From NCBI GenBank assembly GCA_963665085.2, contig CAXXXS010000001.1:3782001-3846000 (forward strand): a stretch of 64,000 bases of DNA, given 5' to 3'. A model generated the notes under the pieces. It ran no database searches, was not told the DNA's origin, and saw nothing but the letters and a program-made list of their open reading frames with translations. Position numbers and translations under genes: made by a program. Source of the DNA: G963665085 sp963665085 (lineage in GTDB: Bacteria; Bacteroidota; Bacteroidia; Bacteroidales; JAAAOM01). This document shows positions 1 through 10,600 of this stretch, one piece after another; position 1 is the stretch's first letter; each line of letters opens with the position of its first letter.

Positions 1-2610
1 AACCGGGGCATGCCCGTTGGGTAAACCTTTCTTATTTTTTAGGCTTTGATAATCGTTATGAACAACCGCTTTGCCTGTTTTTACACAGTCTGCCCAAACG
101 CCAGCCTGAGAAACAGGGTAATGCCTGTCTTCCAAATCAACAACACAATAACCATTGGTTGTATGGGTAGACCATTCCTGCAATAAAATATTTTCCTGGT
201 TATCATCAATAAAATGATAAAAACCGATTTTACTTTTTGTCATTATCTCTGCTTCGTCCAGAAAACTTTTTAAAATTTCTGATACATTGTGATGGATGCT
301 TTTTTCAATAAGCTTAAGCTGGATAATCTGAAGTTTTTCTGAGTGGACACGTTGTGTTATATCAATAAAAGAACCAATTATTCCGGAGATTTTCCCTTGT
401 TCATCGTAATAAACATTTTTAGCAAATAACACATTTTTTTCTTCCCCTTTTTTGTCTGTTATGCTCGATTCGTATTGTTGGTATCCGGGATGTTCTAATA
501 ATTCAAGGTCTTTGTCGTAAAAAACAGTTGAATTTTTAGCAGGCCATACTTCAAAAACCGTTTTTCCTGTTATTTCCTCAGACGATTTCCCGAAAAGATC
601 TTCAAACGCCTTATTACAACCTAAATATTTACCGTTAACATCCTTAAAGAATAAAGGGGTAGGCATATTGTTTAGTAGTGCAGACAAAAAATTGGCATTA
701 CGTTCCAATTCATTCTCCGCGTTTATGCGCTCAGTTATATCGCGGGCAATGCTTAAAATCACCTCGTTTCCGTTATACATGATTATTTTTGAGTGTACCT
801 CAACCGGAAATCTTTTTCCTTCTTTTGTTTGATGGGTAGTTTCGAAATTTAATAATCCCTTTGTCTCTCTTAAATTATTGATTAATTGTGAAATATTTTC
901 TTTCGTAAGAACGGGGTTGATAACTTGTATGTGTTTACCAATTAATTCTTCGTGAGAAAACCCCATCTGTTTGGTATATGTCTTATTTACTTCGATAAAG
1001 TATCCTTCAAAATCAAAAATGGTTACGGCATCATGTGTTTCATTGAAAATATTTTCGAAGTTTTCGGCCATTTGATGTGTTTTCAACTCGGCTTTTTTAA
1101 TTTCTGATAAGTCAATGGCTGTTGCTCCCAGGTATTTTGGGGCACCTGATTCTTCGGTTATAAGTGTAATGCCCATAAGCATGGGGAATTCTGTTCCGTC
1201 TCTGTGTGTATGGTTTATTTCTATTGCATTAATGCGTCCTTTTGTAAATGTTTCTTTTAATGAACCTTCAACAGCAGGTAATTGTTTTTCTGTGTGGAAA
1301 ACAGATAAGTGTTTGCCTATTAATTCATCTGCGGTGTATCCATGAATGTTGGCAAAATACTCATTGATATAAATAAGTATGCCTTCAGGTGTTGCTATAG
1401 CATTTCCGAAAAGAGATTTATCGGCAATGGTTTTAAATTTTAGTATATCTTCCTGGGCTTGCCTTTTTTCTGTAATGTCCCTAACAGCAGCTATTCTAAC
1501 TTTTTCATTTTTATAATGGACATATTTTGTTTCTATTTCGACCCAAATAGCGTTTCCGTCTTTTTTTCTTAACGGAATGGAATATGTTCCACTTTCTTCG
1601 GTTTTTAATTTTTCGTATTGGGAGTTTTTATCAAGTTCAAAAACCAGTAGTTCTACAAGGTTAATATCTTCAATTTCGTTTACAGAATATCCGATAATGT
1701 TTAGAAAAGATTCATTGCAATCAACTAACACACCATTTTTATGCACTACAATACCCTCAAAAGTTGAGTTTGTTAGAAAACGATATCTTTCTTCTGCAAT
1801 TTCAAGTTCCCTGTTGAGGTTGTTTAATTCTACAACATTGTTCTCTAACTCACTTGTTCTTTGTTTTACCTTTAATTCTAGTTTAGTGTTAAGTGTATTT
1901 AGTTCGTTTAGTTGAGAAATTATTTTTTTTCTGAAAATCAGTATGGCATAAAATGATATCCCGGCGATAAGAAGAATTGTTACAATTATCAATTTTAGCA
2001 AGTTAAATTCTTTTGTTCTAAGTTTTTCTACGGTATTCGTTGTTCTTTGATCCAACATGTTGAAAAACTCAGCGATTGGGGCCATGATGCTTTCTTTATT
2101 TTCATGATATTTTTGGTCGAACATTATTCTTTGTGCAAGGGCAGTATCCGGGGCTGCTTTTATTGTAAATTCATTTGTTGAATCCGCAAATAATCCAACC
2201 ATAGCGTTAAAAGCTGTTCTTTCGGTCCACACCAAATCATTGGAGTTTTTTTCTGCTTCCTTAAGTTTTTCTAATTCTTCCCCAACGATACCCAGCTTAA
2301 GGATGCTATCCTGTAAAGCAATTTTTCTTCCGTTTGCCCGTGTTTTTATTCCATTTCTAATATCTAATACTTCCCAGTACTTATTTCTCCAGATACTATC
2401 ACCGGTTAAAACATATGTCCGGCAAAACCGGGTTAAATCGTCAGAACTTTGTTTTAGTTCATCTGCCAGTTTAAAAGAGTTGTAGCGAATTATTTCGTGT
2501 TCGTCCAGCTTATTTGAGATATTGAATATCAGGGATATTAAAATTCCAAGAATTATTAACAGAAGAATAATTACCGCAAAAAAGACATTGTGTAAATTAT
2601 TTCTTTTCAC
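1..2610 (-). CDS. Multi-PAS/GAF membrane sensor protein, probably a (hybrid) histidine kinase, partial at window start
   Basis: The frame is open from a GTG at 2610 down to base 1, so the C-terminal part lies outside the window. Translated by hand it gives a membrane segment (about residues 9-30), an extracytoplasmic helical region of about 165 residues, a second membrane segment (about 200-222), a charged coiled coil, then four PAS domains (about 268-385, 390-500, 513-625, 634-755). The PAS domains end in the usual PAC-type wording such as AAVRDITEKR and LSIARDITER. A GAF domain begins near 765 (SKIGFYHFIDDNQENIL). In this family such a layout normally leads into HisKA and HATPase domains, but those are not visible here, so kinase activity is inferred. 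No in-frame ATG occurs near the start, and GTG is preceded by a weak purine stretch. It is separated from the nuclease gene by a 21-bp-type repeat array. Confidence 0.8.
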   Translation of the reverse strand, partial: MKRNNLHNVFFAVIILLLIILGILISLIFNISNKLDEHEIIRYNSFKLADELKQSSDDLTRFCRTYVLTGDSIWRNKYWEVLDIRNGIKTRANGRKIALQDSILKLGIVGEELEKLKEAEKNSNDLVWTERTAFNAMVGLFADSTNEFTIKAAPDTALAQRIMFDQKYHENKESIMAPIAEFFNMLDQRTTNTVEKLRTKEFNLLKLIIVTILLIAGISFYAILIFRKKIISQLNELNTLNTKLELKVKQRTSELENNVVELNNLNRELEIAEERYRFLTNSTFEGIVVHKNGVLVDCNESFLNIIGYSVNEIEDINLVELLVFELDKNSQYEKLKTEESGTYSIPLRKKDGNAIWVEIETKYVHYKNEKVRIAAVRDITEKRQAQEDILKFKTIADKSLFGNAIATPEGILIYINEYFANIHGYTADELIGKHLSVFHTEKQLPAVEGSLKETFTKGRINAIEINHTHRDGTEFPMLMGITLITEESGAPKYLGATAIDLSEIKKAELKTHQMAENFENIFNETHDAVTIFDFEGYFIEVNKTYTKQMGFSHEELIGKHIQVINPVLTKENISQLINNLRETKGLLNFETTHQTKEGKRFPVEVHSKIIMYNGNEVILSIARDITERINAENELERNANFLSALLNNMPTPLFFKDVNGKYLGCNKAFEDLFGKSSEEITGKTVFEVWPAKNSTVFYDKDLELLEHPGYQQYESSITDKKGEEKNVLFAKNVYYDEQGKISGIIGSFIDITQRVHSEKLQIIQLKLIEKSIHHNVSEILKSFLDEAEIMTKSKIGFYHFIDDNQENILLQEWSTHTTNGYCVVDLEDRHYPVSQAGVWADCVKTGKAVVHNDYQSLKNKKGLPNGHAPV

Positions 2611-2744
2611 TTTTCTCGGTTAAGTAGTCAGAATTCAATTTAGGGAATTGTGTCCTGGCTTGTGTTTCTTATTAAACTTAGATAAGTTACAAAATAAAAT
2701 TAACGAAACAAATGACAAGGTTGTATGTTGTTGAGACAACTTTC

Positions 2745-2996
2745 TGAAAGAATGGGTTTTTACCTGATTGGTTTCACTCTAAAAGTGAATAGTCCGGGTT
2801 TTTACCTGAAAGAATGGCATTCTATGTGAACAGTCCCATAATAAAACTGAAAGAACGGGTTTCTACCTGAACAGTTTCATCATTTTACCTGAAATAATGG
2901 GTTTATAAGTGAACAGTTTGTGTATTTATGGTGAAAGGACGGGGTACGAAGTGAAAGAATGAGGGTTTGTAGTGAAAGAACGGTGTGAAAAGAGAA
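2745..2996. repeat. Degenerate ~21-bp tandem array (array A), about 12 units
   Basis: The 445-base gap between the nuclease gene and the PAS sensor gene holds about twelve units that each begin TGAA and are 20-22 bases long (mean just under 21). Two unit types roughly alternate: one reads TGAAAGAAyGGGTTT then nTACC, the other TGAACAGTTTCAT then nATTTTACC. Both strands carry stops in the repeated frame, so coding is unlikely. It sits upstream of the PAS sensor start, and the remaining bases 2611-2744 show no clear gene. Three more arrays with the same period but other sequences occur in this window. Confidence 0.7.
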
Positions 2997-3055
2997 AATT
3001 TAATTGTTGATTGTCGATTTCTGAATGTTGAAATTAGAGATATTGTTATTTTACT

Positions 3056-5935
3056 TTATAAATTAACAACTCTTTCACAGATCTGGGCATATGGACATGT
3101 TTTACAAATATCCGTGTTTGTTGCCTGGCAAAATGATTGCCCCGGATTAAAAATTTCTTCAATTTTGCTTTTTAGGTTTTCAAGAAAAGTCTCCTTAAGG
3201 TCGCGATAATCTTCAACCTTAATTTTTTTTCTATCTTCTCCATAACTCAGGGAATAATCAAATTTATCATCAAAGAGTTTTTTTATCTGGTAAATTCCGG
3301 GCCTTAATGGTTCCTTGTGTTTGTGGTCGTTACTGTTTTCAAACAGAAAACAATAAAGTAAAGTCTGAAATGCGGCTTTATTACGTCTTTTGTTTTCTCC
3401 ATCAAAAAGAGATTCTATTGATGTGAAGTTGGTATCAGCATTTCCTGTTTTATAATCCAGGATTCGTATGGTGCCATCCGTCTTGTCTATCCTGTCGATT
3501 TTACCACCTACGGCAACATCAAAACTTTTACCGTTTACATTGAGGGTTAGTTTTTTTGTGTATTCATTCTCAAGGCTGACAATTTCAAAAGGGGCAAAGA
3601 TCTTATCTGTTAAGAATATCTGGTTTACATATTTTTCGAAGACGGTGAGCATAATTTCGTCCTGGCCTGTAAGCTCGGGTTTATCTTTTGTGGATTTTAA
3701 GAATTCTTCGTTGTATACCTTTTTTATGGTTGAAGAGATAAGTTGCTTGTTGGTAATAATGGACTCTAAATCTGATTCTGCTATGGTTTTTTTATTGAAT
3801 TGATTATATAACTCATCAATTGTGTTGTGAAGGATATTTCCGAAGATTACTGGCTCAACCTCTTCTTTAACCTTATCGGGTTCTTTAATTTTAGCAATGT
3901 ATTTAAAATAAAATTTTAATGAGCAGTCAATATAGGTGTTAATTGCACTCGGACTTAGGGCTTTGTTGCCTGTAGCACGATAATTTCCGAGTACATCAAA
4001 AACTTTTTCGTCCTTTTTAATTTCAATGGGTAATATTTCTTTTACAGATACAGGTAAGTCAACATTCTTATTTACTACGTTAAAGGCTTTGTCAAATTCT
4101 AACTGGTAAATAAACCTGCTTTTTTCACCTTTCTGAAAACCATTAGACTTAGAGAAATATATGAGGTGAATATTTTTTGCCCGTTGAATCAGTCTGTAAA
4201 AATAGTAGGAAAAGAAGCTGTCCTGATGATCCATCAATGGTAACCCAAAAGCATACCTAAGGTTTGCAGGAATATAAGAATGGGCCGCATTTCTTTTTGG
4301 CAGAATTCCTTCATTTAATGAAAGGATAATCAGGTTTTCAAAATCAAGGCTTCGGCTTTCCAGTATTCCCATTATCTGTAAACCTTTTAGCGGCTCCCCA
4401 CTAAAAGGGATCGATAAATTTTTTAAAAGGTGAAGGAATAACTTGACATAGCTTTTAATATTTACATCGCGTTTATTCTCGGAAAGAACAGAATCAAGAC
4501 GTGTAATATGTTTTGTTACCTGGAAAATAAATTCCAGTTCTAATTGATTGGTGTTTATATTTTCATCGTTCTGTAATCTGTTGGTAATGGTTTTTAAGGA
4601 TAATAAAAGATAGTCTGATAAATTCTTGTTTGTTACAATATCTGTTTTGAACAGGAAAGCGAGATTATCAAAAGAAACCAATTCTTCGGGTTGAATATAA
4701 AACCTGTTTTTTGATTCGATATGTTTCTGGAGTTCAACGGTGCTTTCTTCGTCTATTAACCTTGTAAAAGGGTGGGCGAGTAACTCAAGTACCGATTTAT
4801 AATAAAAACCAGATGATGGCCTCAATAGATAAATGTTTTGCAGGTTAAGAATTATTTTTATAAAGCTATAGGTTGAAGTTAGTGTTATTGGATACCCCAT
4901 CGTAATGTTGATATCTCCGGCTTCTTTTGGAATTTCCTGCAATACGGGTTCTAAGAGACTTTCATCACTTAACACGATAGCTGTGTTGGTGCTTTTTATT
5001 TGTTGGTCTTTATAAAGAGATAGCAGAATATCTTTCATCAATAATGATTGGGAGATTTCTGTTCCTGAATTGTATACAAATATTTGTTTGTTTTGCTTTG
5101 AAATATGTTCTGATCCTATTTGCTCCGTTAGCTTATAATCATTTAAAGACTCCCTGATAAATCTTCCTGCCTGGTGAGTTTTATTTTGAGTGTAGTGTAA
5201 ATCATAATCCCAAAAAAAGACTCCTTTGTTGATGTTTTGAAGCCAGGAAAACAAAGCTTTCTCGCAAGAATTAAGCGCATTAAACCCGACGAAAATATAT
5301 TTCTCATGAGGAGTATCAATTCCACCCGCGGTTTTTATTTTTTCTGCAACGTCCCTGAGAATTAGCCCTTCGTACGCTTGTTTAGAATCTTTTAATTGCG
5401 AAGTAAAAGAGGTATAAACTTTTGTAAGTATTTCCCATACACTTATAAAATCTTTTTTCTCATCAGAATCAGGTTCGGGATCAAAATTCTCCCAAAATTC
5501 ACGAATGGCTTTTATTTGATTCTCAGAAAGATATAAGAATTGCTTTTCAATGGATTTTTGTTTCGATAGGTTCTGAAAGATATCAGCAGCGTTTACCTGG
5601 AATTTATCAATGTCATCAAAATCATTTAATAACATTTCTCCCCATTGCAAAAAATCATCGAAAGTTTCGTCTGTGCCTTTAAATTTTATATAGTGCTCAT
5701 AGAGATCGAATAATAAAGATATGTTGTCTTTGAGTTGAAAACCAGATAGCTTAATAAATAATTCCTGGATAGTGAAAAATTCCGGAGACCAAATAGGTTG
5801 TTTTGCAATATCAGATAAATAACTTTTAAAAAATAGAATTGGCCTTCTGTTTGGAAAAACAATGGCAATCTTATCTAACTTGTTGTTATATGTTGCGTAT
5901 ATTTTTTCTGCTACTTCGTGAAGAAATGTCTGCAT
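3056..5935 (-). CDS. AddB/RexB-like PD-(D/E)XK exonuclease subunit with Fe-S cluster
   Basis: A 959-residue protein if the ATG at 5935 is used; the frame also extends six codons to a TTG. The N-terminal part (IAIVFPNRRPILFFKSYL) resembles the degenerate helicase-like region of AddB. The C-terminal part carries the RecB-family nuclease motifs: FGNILHNTIDEL (about residue 700, the His), GKIDRID and ILDYKTGNA (about 815-830, catalytic Asp and Lys). One cysteine in YIDCSLKFYFKY (about 668) plus three at the extreme C-terminus (C-x8-C-x2-C-x5-C region) match the four-cysteine iron-sulfur staple of AddB-type nucleases. The established role is processing of double-strand DNA ends for recombination, together with a UvrD-like AddA helicase. 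No AddA gene lies beside it, which is unusual because the two are normally adjacent. Cytoplasmic. Confidence 0.85.
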   Translation of the reverse strand: MQTFLHEVAEKIYATYNNKLDKIAIVFPNRRPILFFKSYLSDIAKQPIWSPEFFTIQELFIKLSGFQLKDNISLLFDLYEHYIKFKGTDETFDDFLQWGEMLLNDFDDIDKFQVNAADIFQNLSKQKSIEKQFLYLSENQIKAIREFWENFDPEPDSDEKKDFISVWEILTKVYTSFTSQLKDSKQAYEGLILRDVAEKIKTAGGIDTPHEKYIFVGFNALNSCEKALFSWLQNINKGVFFWDYDLHYTQNKTHQAGRFIRESLNDYKLTEQIGSEHISKQNKQIFVYNSGTEISQSLLMKDILLSLYKDQQIKSTNTAIVLSDESLLEPVLQEIPKEAGDINITMGYPITLTSTYSFIKIILNLQNIYLLRPSSGFYYKSVLELLAHPFTRLIDEESTVELQKHIESKNRFYIQPEELVSFDNLAFLFKTDIVTNKNLSDYLLLSLKTITNRLQNDENINTNQLELEFIFQVTKHITRLDSVLSENKRDVNIKSYVKLFLHLLKNLSIPFSGEPLKGLQIMGILESRSLDFENLIILSLNEGILPKRNAAHSYIPANLRYAFGLPLMDHQDSFFSYYFYRLIQRAKNIHLIYFSKSNGFQKGEKSRFIYQLEFDKAFNVVNKNVDLPVSVKEILPIEIKKDEKVFDVLGNYRATGNKALSPSAINTYIDCSLKFYFKYIAKIKEPDKVKEEVEPVIFGNILHNTIDELYNQFNKKTIAESDLESIITNKQLISSTIKKVYNEEFLKSTKDKPELTGQDEIMLTVFEKYVNQIFLTDKIFAPFEIVSLENEYTKKLTLNVNGKSFDVAVGGKIDRIDKTDGTIRILDYKTGNADTNFTSIESLFDGENKRRNKAAFQTLLYCFLFENSNDHKHKEPLRPGIYQIKKLFDDKFDYSLSYGEDRKKIKVEDYRDLKETFLENLKSKIEEIFNPGQSFCQATNTDICKTCPYAQICERVVNL

Positions 5936-6309
5936 TATCAAAGTTGTTAACAACTACAAAGGTAATTTATTCATAATTTTTTTTCTATATTAATTAGAAC
6001 TATAGCTAAGTAAACCATTATTCAATGCCTACATATTGATAAATTTTAAGCACATCATGTAACTAGATAAAAATGATTTCGTATTAAAAAAACAATCAAA
6101 AAACAGTATGTATGAAAACAACACATTCCCGGCTAGAATAAAATTCTTTGCTGTAAAGTTATGCTGAAACTATATGTGGCCAACATCTTTAAAAGAGATA
6201 TTTAAAAGGTAATATTATCTAATACCCAACCACATAAATAAGGCTAATACATTTTAGCGTTATGAATAAACATTGTATTTAATTTTCTAAACAAAAAAGC
6301 TTAAATCAA
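5936..6309. other. Intergenic region without recognised gene
   Basis: AT-rich divergent spacer between the nuclease gene (minus) and the RHS operon (plus). It must hold promoters for both, but I could not find an exact TAnnTTTG box, a clear hairpin or a repeat. Confidence 0.5.
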
Positions 6310-7197
6310 ATGAAAAATCAATTCTTATTAATCATTGTTTTTTTTAATTCTATAATGATCGTTAATGCTCAATGGAGCGAAACAGATCCAGTCTGGACGA
6401 ACAGTAATGTTGGTGTTGGAGTGGAAGAACCAAATGGGAAATTACATATTAAAGGAACAGGAAGTCAAGATTTACTTCTGGAAAATGCAGGTGTGGGATT
6501 TTCTTCTTATGGATCTACTTGGGCTGATTTGGTCTTAGCTCGTTGGGAAAATTATTTTTTGGATCTTACCAATTGGGGAAGTGGAGATGCTGCTACTGCA
6601 ACAGTATTTAGAATTTCAGCACATCAAACTGATGGGAAAGAAGCATCTTTATCATTGGTCAGGGGATCGGGAGGTAATTTAGAGTTCTTGGATATTTATA
6701 ACAATGGATATGATGACGCTACATCCTTTGGAATAAGGATTCAAAAAAGAGGAACAGGTTCATATCGTGACTTTGTTTTTGACCAATACGATGGTACAAC
6801 TTTTAATCCACTAATGATATTAAAAAGTTCTGGTAATGTTGGCATTGGAACAAGTAGTCCATCCTGTAAACTTGATGTTTTAGGCACAATAAGGGCACAG
6901 GAAATAAAAGTAAACTTAGAAGGGGCAGATTTTGTTTTTGAAGAAGACTACAACCTAAGAAGCTTAGAGGAAGTTGAGACTTTTGTGCAGAAACATAAAC
7001 ATCTGCCAGAAATTGAACCCGCCATTGAGATGGAGGCAAACGGAACAGAGTTGGGCGAACTAAATGCCAAGTTATTACAAAAGATAGAGGAGTTAACCCT
7101 TTATACAATCAAACAACAGAAGACTATTGACACACTTCTGGAAACTGTTAAAATACAAGGAACTGAAATCGAGTTGTTAAAAAATAAAAAATATTAA
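6310..7197 (+). CDS. Secreted tail-fibre-like protein of the RHS operon
   Basis: A 295-residue protein with a signal peptide (LLIIVFFNSIMIVNAQ). The middle carries NVGIGTSSPSCKLDVLGTIR, the short repeat typical of phage-tail-fibre-like proteins that are common in Bacteroidota. The C-terminal third (LRSLEEVETFVQKHKHLPEI followed by an LLQKIEELTLYTIKQQ helix) is the coiled-coil end found in proteins encoded next to Bacteroidota RHS/YD-repeat genes. It has no T9SS tail of its own that I can see and no catalytic motif. It is the first gene of a tight operon: the next start is 2 bases past its stop. A role as an exported structural or adhesive partner of the RHS protein is inferred from context only. 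Confidence 0.7.
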   Translation: MKNQFLLIIVFFNSIMIVNAQWSETDPVWTNSNVGVGVEEPNGKLHIKGTGSQDLLLENAGVGFSSYGSTWADLVLARWENYFLDLTNWGSGDAATATVFRISAHQTDGKEASLSLVRGSGGNLEFLDIYNNGYDDATSFGIRIQKRGTGSYRDFVFDQYDGTTFNPLMILKSSGNVGIGTSSPSCKLDVLGTIRAQEIKVNLEGADFVFEEDYNLRSLEEVETFVQKHKHLPEIEPAIEMEANGTELGELNAKLLQKIEELTLYTIKQQKTIDTLLETVKIQGTEIELLKNKKY

Positions 7198-7199
7198 TT

Positions 7200-7625
7200 A
7201 TGAAAATAACACTCCTATCATTCGTCATGAGCCTCATAAGTGTCATATCTTTTTCCCAAAACTATATCTCATTCGAATACGATGATGCGGGTAATCGAAC
7301 AGATCGTCTTATTTCTATAGCATCAACAAAGTCAGCTTATGTTGCAGATGTAGAAACCGAGGTTTTTAGTGAAACACTGGAAGAACTAAATTTTAAAATG
7401 TACCCCAACCCAACCAAAGGGGAACTTACTGTAGAAATTGAAAATTTAACAGGGGAAACGAATGCCAGTATTTCTATATACGATCTGCAGGGTAGGCAGA
7501 TATACAATAACAGTAACGCCAGTGCTACCAATGCAATTGATTTAAGTAACCATAGTCCTGGAACTTATATTATGATACTCAAGGTGGCGAACAAAACGAG
7601 AGAATGGAAAATCGTAAAGGAATAA
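7200..7625 (+). CDS. Small secreted protein with T9SS type A sorting domain
   Basis: A 141-residue protein. A signal peptide (MKITLLSFVMSLISVISFSQ) is followed by a short YD-like stretch (FEYDDAGNRTDRL). From about residue 65 it has the Por secretion tail: MYPNPTKGELTVEIENL, a central ISIYDLQGRQIY strand, and the end SPGTYIMILKVANKTREWKI. These are the standard marks of T9SS cargo, whose C-terminal domain is removed on passage to the cell surface. Almost all of the protein is signal plus sorting domain, so any effector part is about 40 residues. It lies between the tail-fibre-like gene and the RHS gene and is probably co-transcribed with both. It could be the remnant of a longer YD protein or a dedicated small partner. 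Confidence 0.85.
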   Translation: MKITLLSFVMSLISVISFSQNYISFEYDDAGNRTDRLISIASTKSAYVADVETEVFSETLEELNFKMYPNPTKGELTVEIENLTGETNASISIYDLQGRQIYNNSNASATNAIDLSNHSPGTYIMILKVANKTREWKIVKE

Positions 7626-7646
7626 CCAAACATAAGGAATAGTACT

Positions 7647-10600
7647 ATGAAAAAAACAACATATTTTAAGATATTAGTATTATCGATTCTATTCATCCAG
7701 TTCTTTTCTGTAAATGGACAGGTACAAGAAACAGCAGTAAGTTTTGAGCTAAAGGATGAACTAGAAGGGGCAGAGACATATGAATATACTGCCCGTGAAT
7801 CTATAATACTTAAGAAAGGGTTTTCTTACAAAGCAGAAGATTGTATTCCACAAAAAATAATAGTAGGATGGGAATATGATGTTGAACAACTGGAGGATGA
7901 AACAACTCCAACTATTACTATAGATGAAACAGAATACGAAGGTGATGAAATAACTTCGAGTAGCAGTTTTCCAGACATAAAAAGCTCAGGAACAGCATTA
8001 GCCAGTGCTTTGTTGGATTTAGGTGATGAATGGGAAATATCTTTTACCGCTGGGGAAGATGAAGAAAATCCTTCTTTTACCATTGAAATATCGTATGCCG
8101 GGAAATTTGTCTATTATGGCAATTACGATACAGAGGAACTAGAATCGTCTTACGAGACAGCTGTAAATTTTTCTTTTTTAGCTTCTATTGACGAAAAATT
8201 GATTCTTGATGCCGATTATCTTGCAGAAGCAGAAGAGCCCTCAACAATTCCTGATACCGATCTGGAACTTGGTTCAATTGCAGGAAGTTTTAATGTCTCA
8301 TCAAGTGGTGCAGCAACATATACAGTGCCTATTGCTATATCTCCGGGTACAATGGGGATGCAACCCTCTATCTCTATTGTATACAACAGTCAATCTGGCA
8401 ATGGTCCACTTGGTATTGGGTGGAATATTAGCGGCCTTTCTGCAATAACCCGTGTCGGGGCCAATCTTTACAGCGACGAAGAAGCAGGGGGCGTAAACCT
8501 TGATATGAACGACAAATTTGCCCTGGATGGAAACCGGCTCCTATTGTCTAATGAAACAAGCTATGGTGCTGCAGGTTCTTCATATACCGTACAAAACCAG
8601 ACCTTCGCATATTCAACGATTAAAGCTTCAGGAACTGCCGGTAACGGCCCTCAATATTTTGTTGTTACAACAAAAGACGGTAAAACACTGTATTACGGAA
8701 ATAGTCCAGATTCAAGGGCCCTGGCTGATGGCTCTTCAACTCCTTATATGTGGCGGTTAAACAAGATAGAAGATGCCAATGGTAATTACATGACCTATAC
8801 CTACAAAACTGAAAACGGAGAATCGGTAATCGACGAAATTAACTATACAGGTAACGACGATGCCGGTTTAGATACCTATAATTCCCTACAGTTTTATTAC
8901 GATACAAAAAGCGATGCCAATACCTATTACATTGGAGGGGCAAGTGTAGACCAGGCTCTTTTGTTACGCGAGATCAGATCATACAACGAAGATGATTTAT
9001 TCCGTAAATACAACCTCTATTACACCGAATCTAATTTTTCACATCTAAATAAGATTACCCAAACTGCCTCCGATGGTTCAGAGCTTAATCCTACAATTAT
9101 TAGTTGGGGAAGTGATGGAGAGTTTGCAGATGAAACAATTACAGTAAACAATGCTGATTATAATAGTACTGATGTTGAAGATAAATATTGGTTGTCTGGC
9201 GATTTAAACGGGGATGGATTAACAGATCTAATCGCTATGTATAATTATGAATCAACAAATTATTTTCAGAAATACGAAGCAGCTTTTGATGACGATAGGA
9301 ACCTGTATTTTAATCGTTCTAGTAATCCTTATTCCCTTCCAGAGAACGTAAATGGAGAAATAATAAAAACACAATTTGATGCATCACATCTATTCAATAA
9401 TTTTGATGGGGATAATGAAGCAGAATTGATTGTTCCTTATTTACATAAAGCAGATGGTTACTATTGCGAAATTGTGATATGTATAATAAATGAAAATTAT
9501 AATAGTGTAGCACATGATATTAATCTTGATAATAGTGAAACTCCAGCATTTGCTACAGGAGATTTTAATAATGATGGGATTAATGACTTAATTTATATTG
9601 AACATACGCCAACTGATGAAAAATATAATGGAGCTATATTATACCCAAAACCTTTAGATAAAGCCTCTTTTAGTGAAGAAATAAATTTTTCCATTGACGA
9701 ACCTCAAACTATATTTGCCAATGATTTTAATGGGGATGGTCTAACCGATATTTTTATTTTAACAGAAAATGGTTATTATATCTACAAGAATACAGGGGGT
9801 GATTTTGACTTTCATTTTGTGGAGATAGCTGTAGGCGACGAATTTAATTCAACCTATGTTATTAAGCAAGGAGATTTTGATGGAGATGGATTAATTGATT
9901 TTATTTTAAACGAAAAAGACACAAGAAATTGGTTTTTAGCTACTAATGATGCTAATTGGGGCTTTTCGCTAACAAGCTTGCCAAATATTACAGCAAGAAA
10001 TGAGATATTTACTACCAATGATGATTGTCGAGATAATTGTATAGTTGTTGATTTAAATCAAGATGGTAAATCTGATGTTATTATTATCGATGCGGTTTAT
10101 GATAAAGAAAGTAATTGGATAGGAGAGACTTGGGGAGAATTTAATACATATAATATAACCAGCTATATTTCAACAGGTGATAGTTTTATTGAAAATAGTT
10201 CTATTACATCAACAGATGAAAACTATTCATATACTAAGACTACGGTCACCGGCGATTTTAATGGAGATGGACGTCTGGATATCATTAACTATGGTTCCGA
10301 TTTATTTAGTAGCATTACAACAGATGAACAATTTAGGATCTACAGTACTTTTAATGATGGTTTCGATGATGAAAAAGTTATTTCCATAACAGATGGTTAT
10401 AGCAATACAACAGAAATTGAGTATAGGCCCCTCTCTTATGAAGAGACAGAAGACGGAGAAACTTTTTATTCACCAGAAAGTAGCGCAGAATACCCCCTTA
10501 TGGACATACAGGCTCCTATTTATTGTGTACAAAATGTAACAACACCTGATGGAATTGGTGGTACAACAGCAACATCTTATTCTTACGCCGGGGCAAAAAT

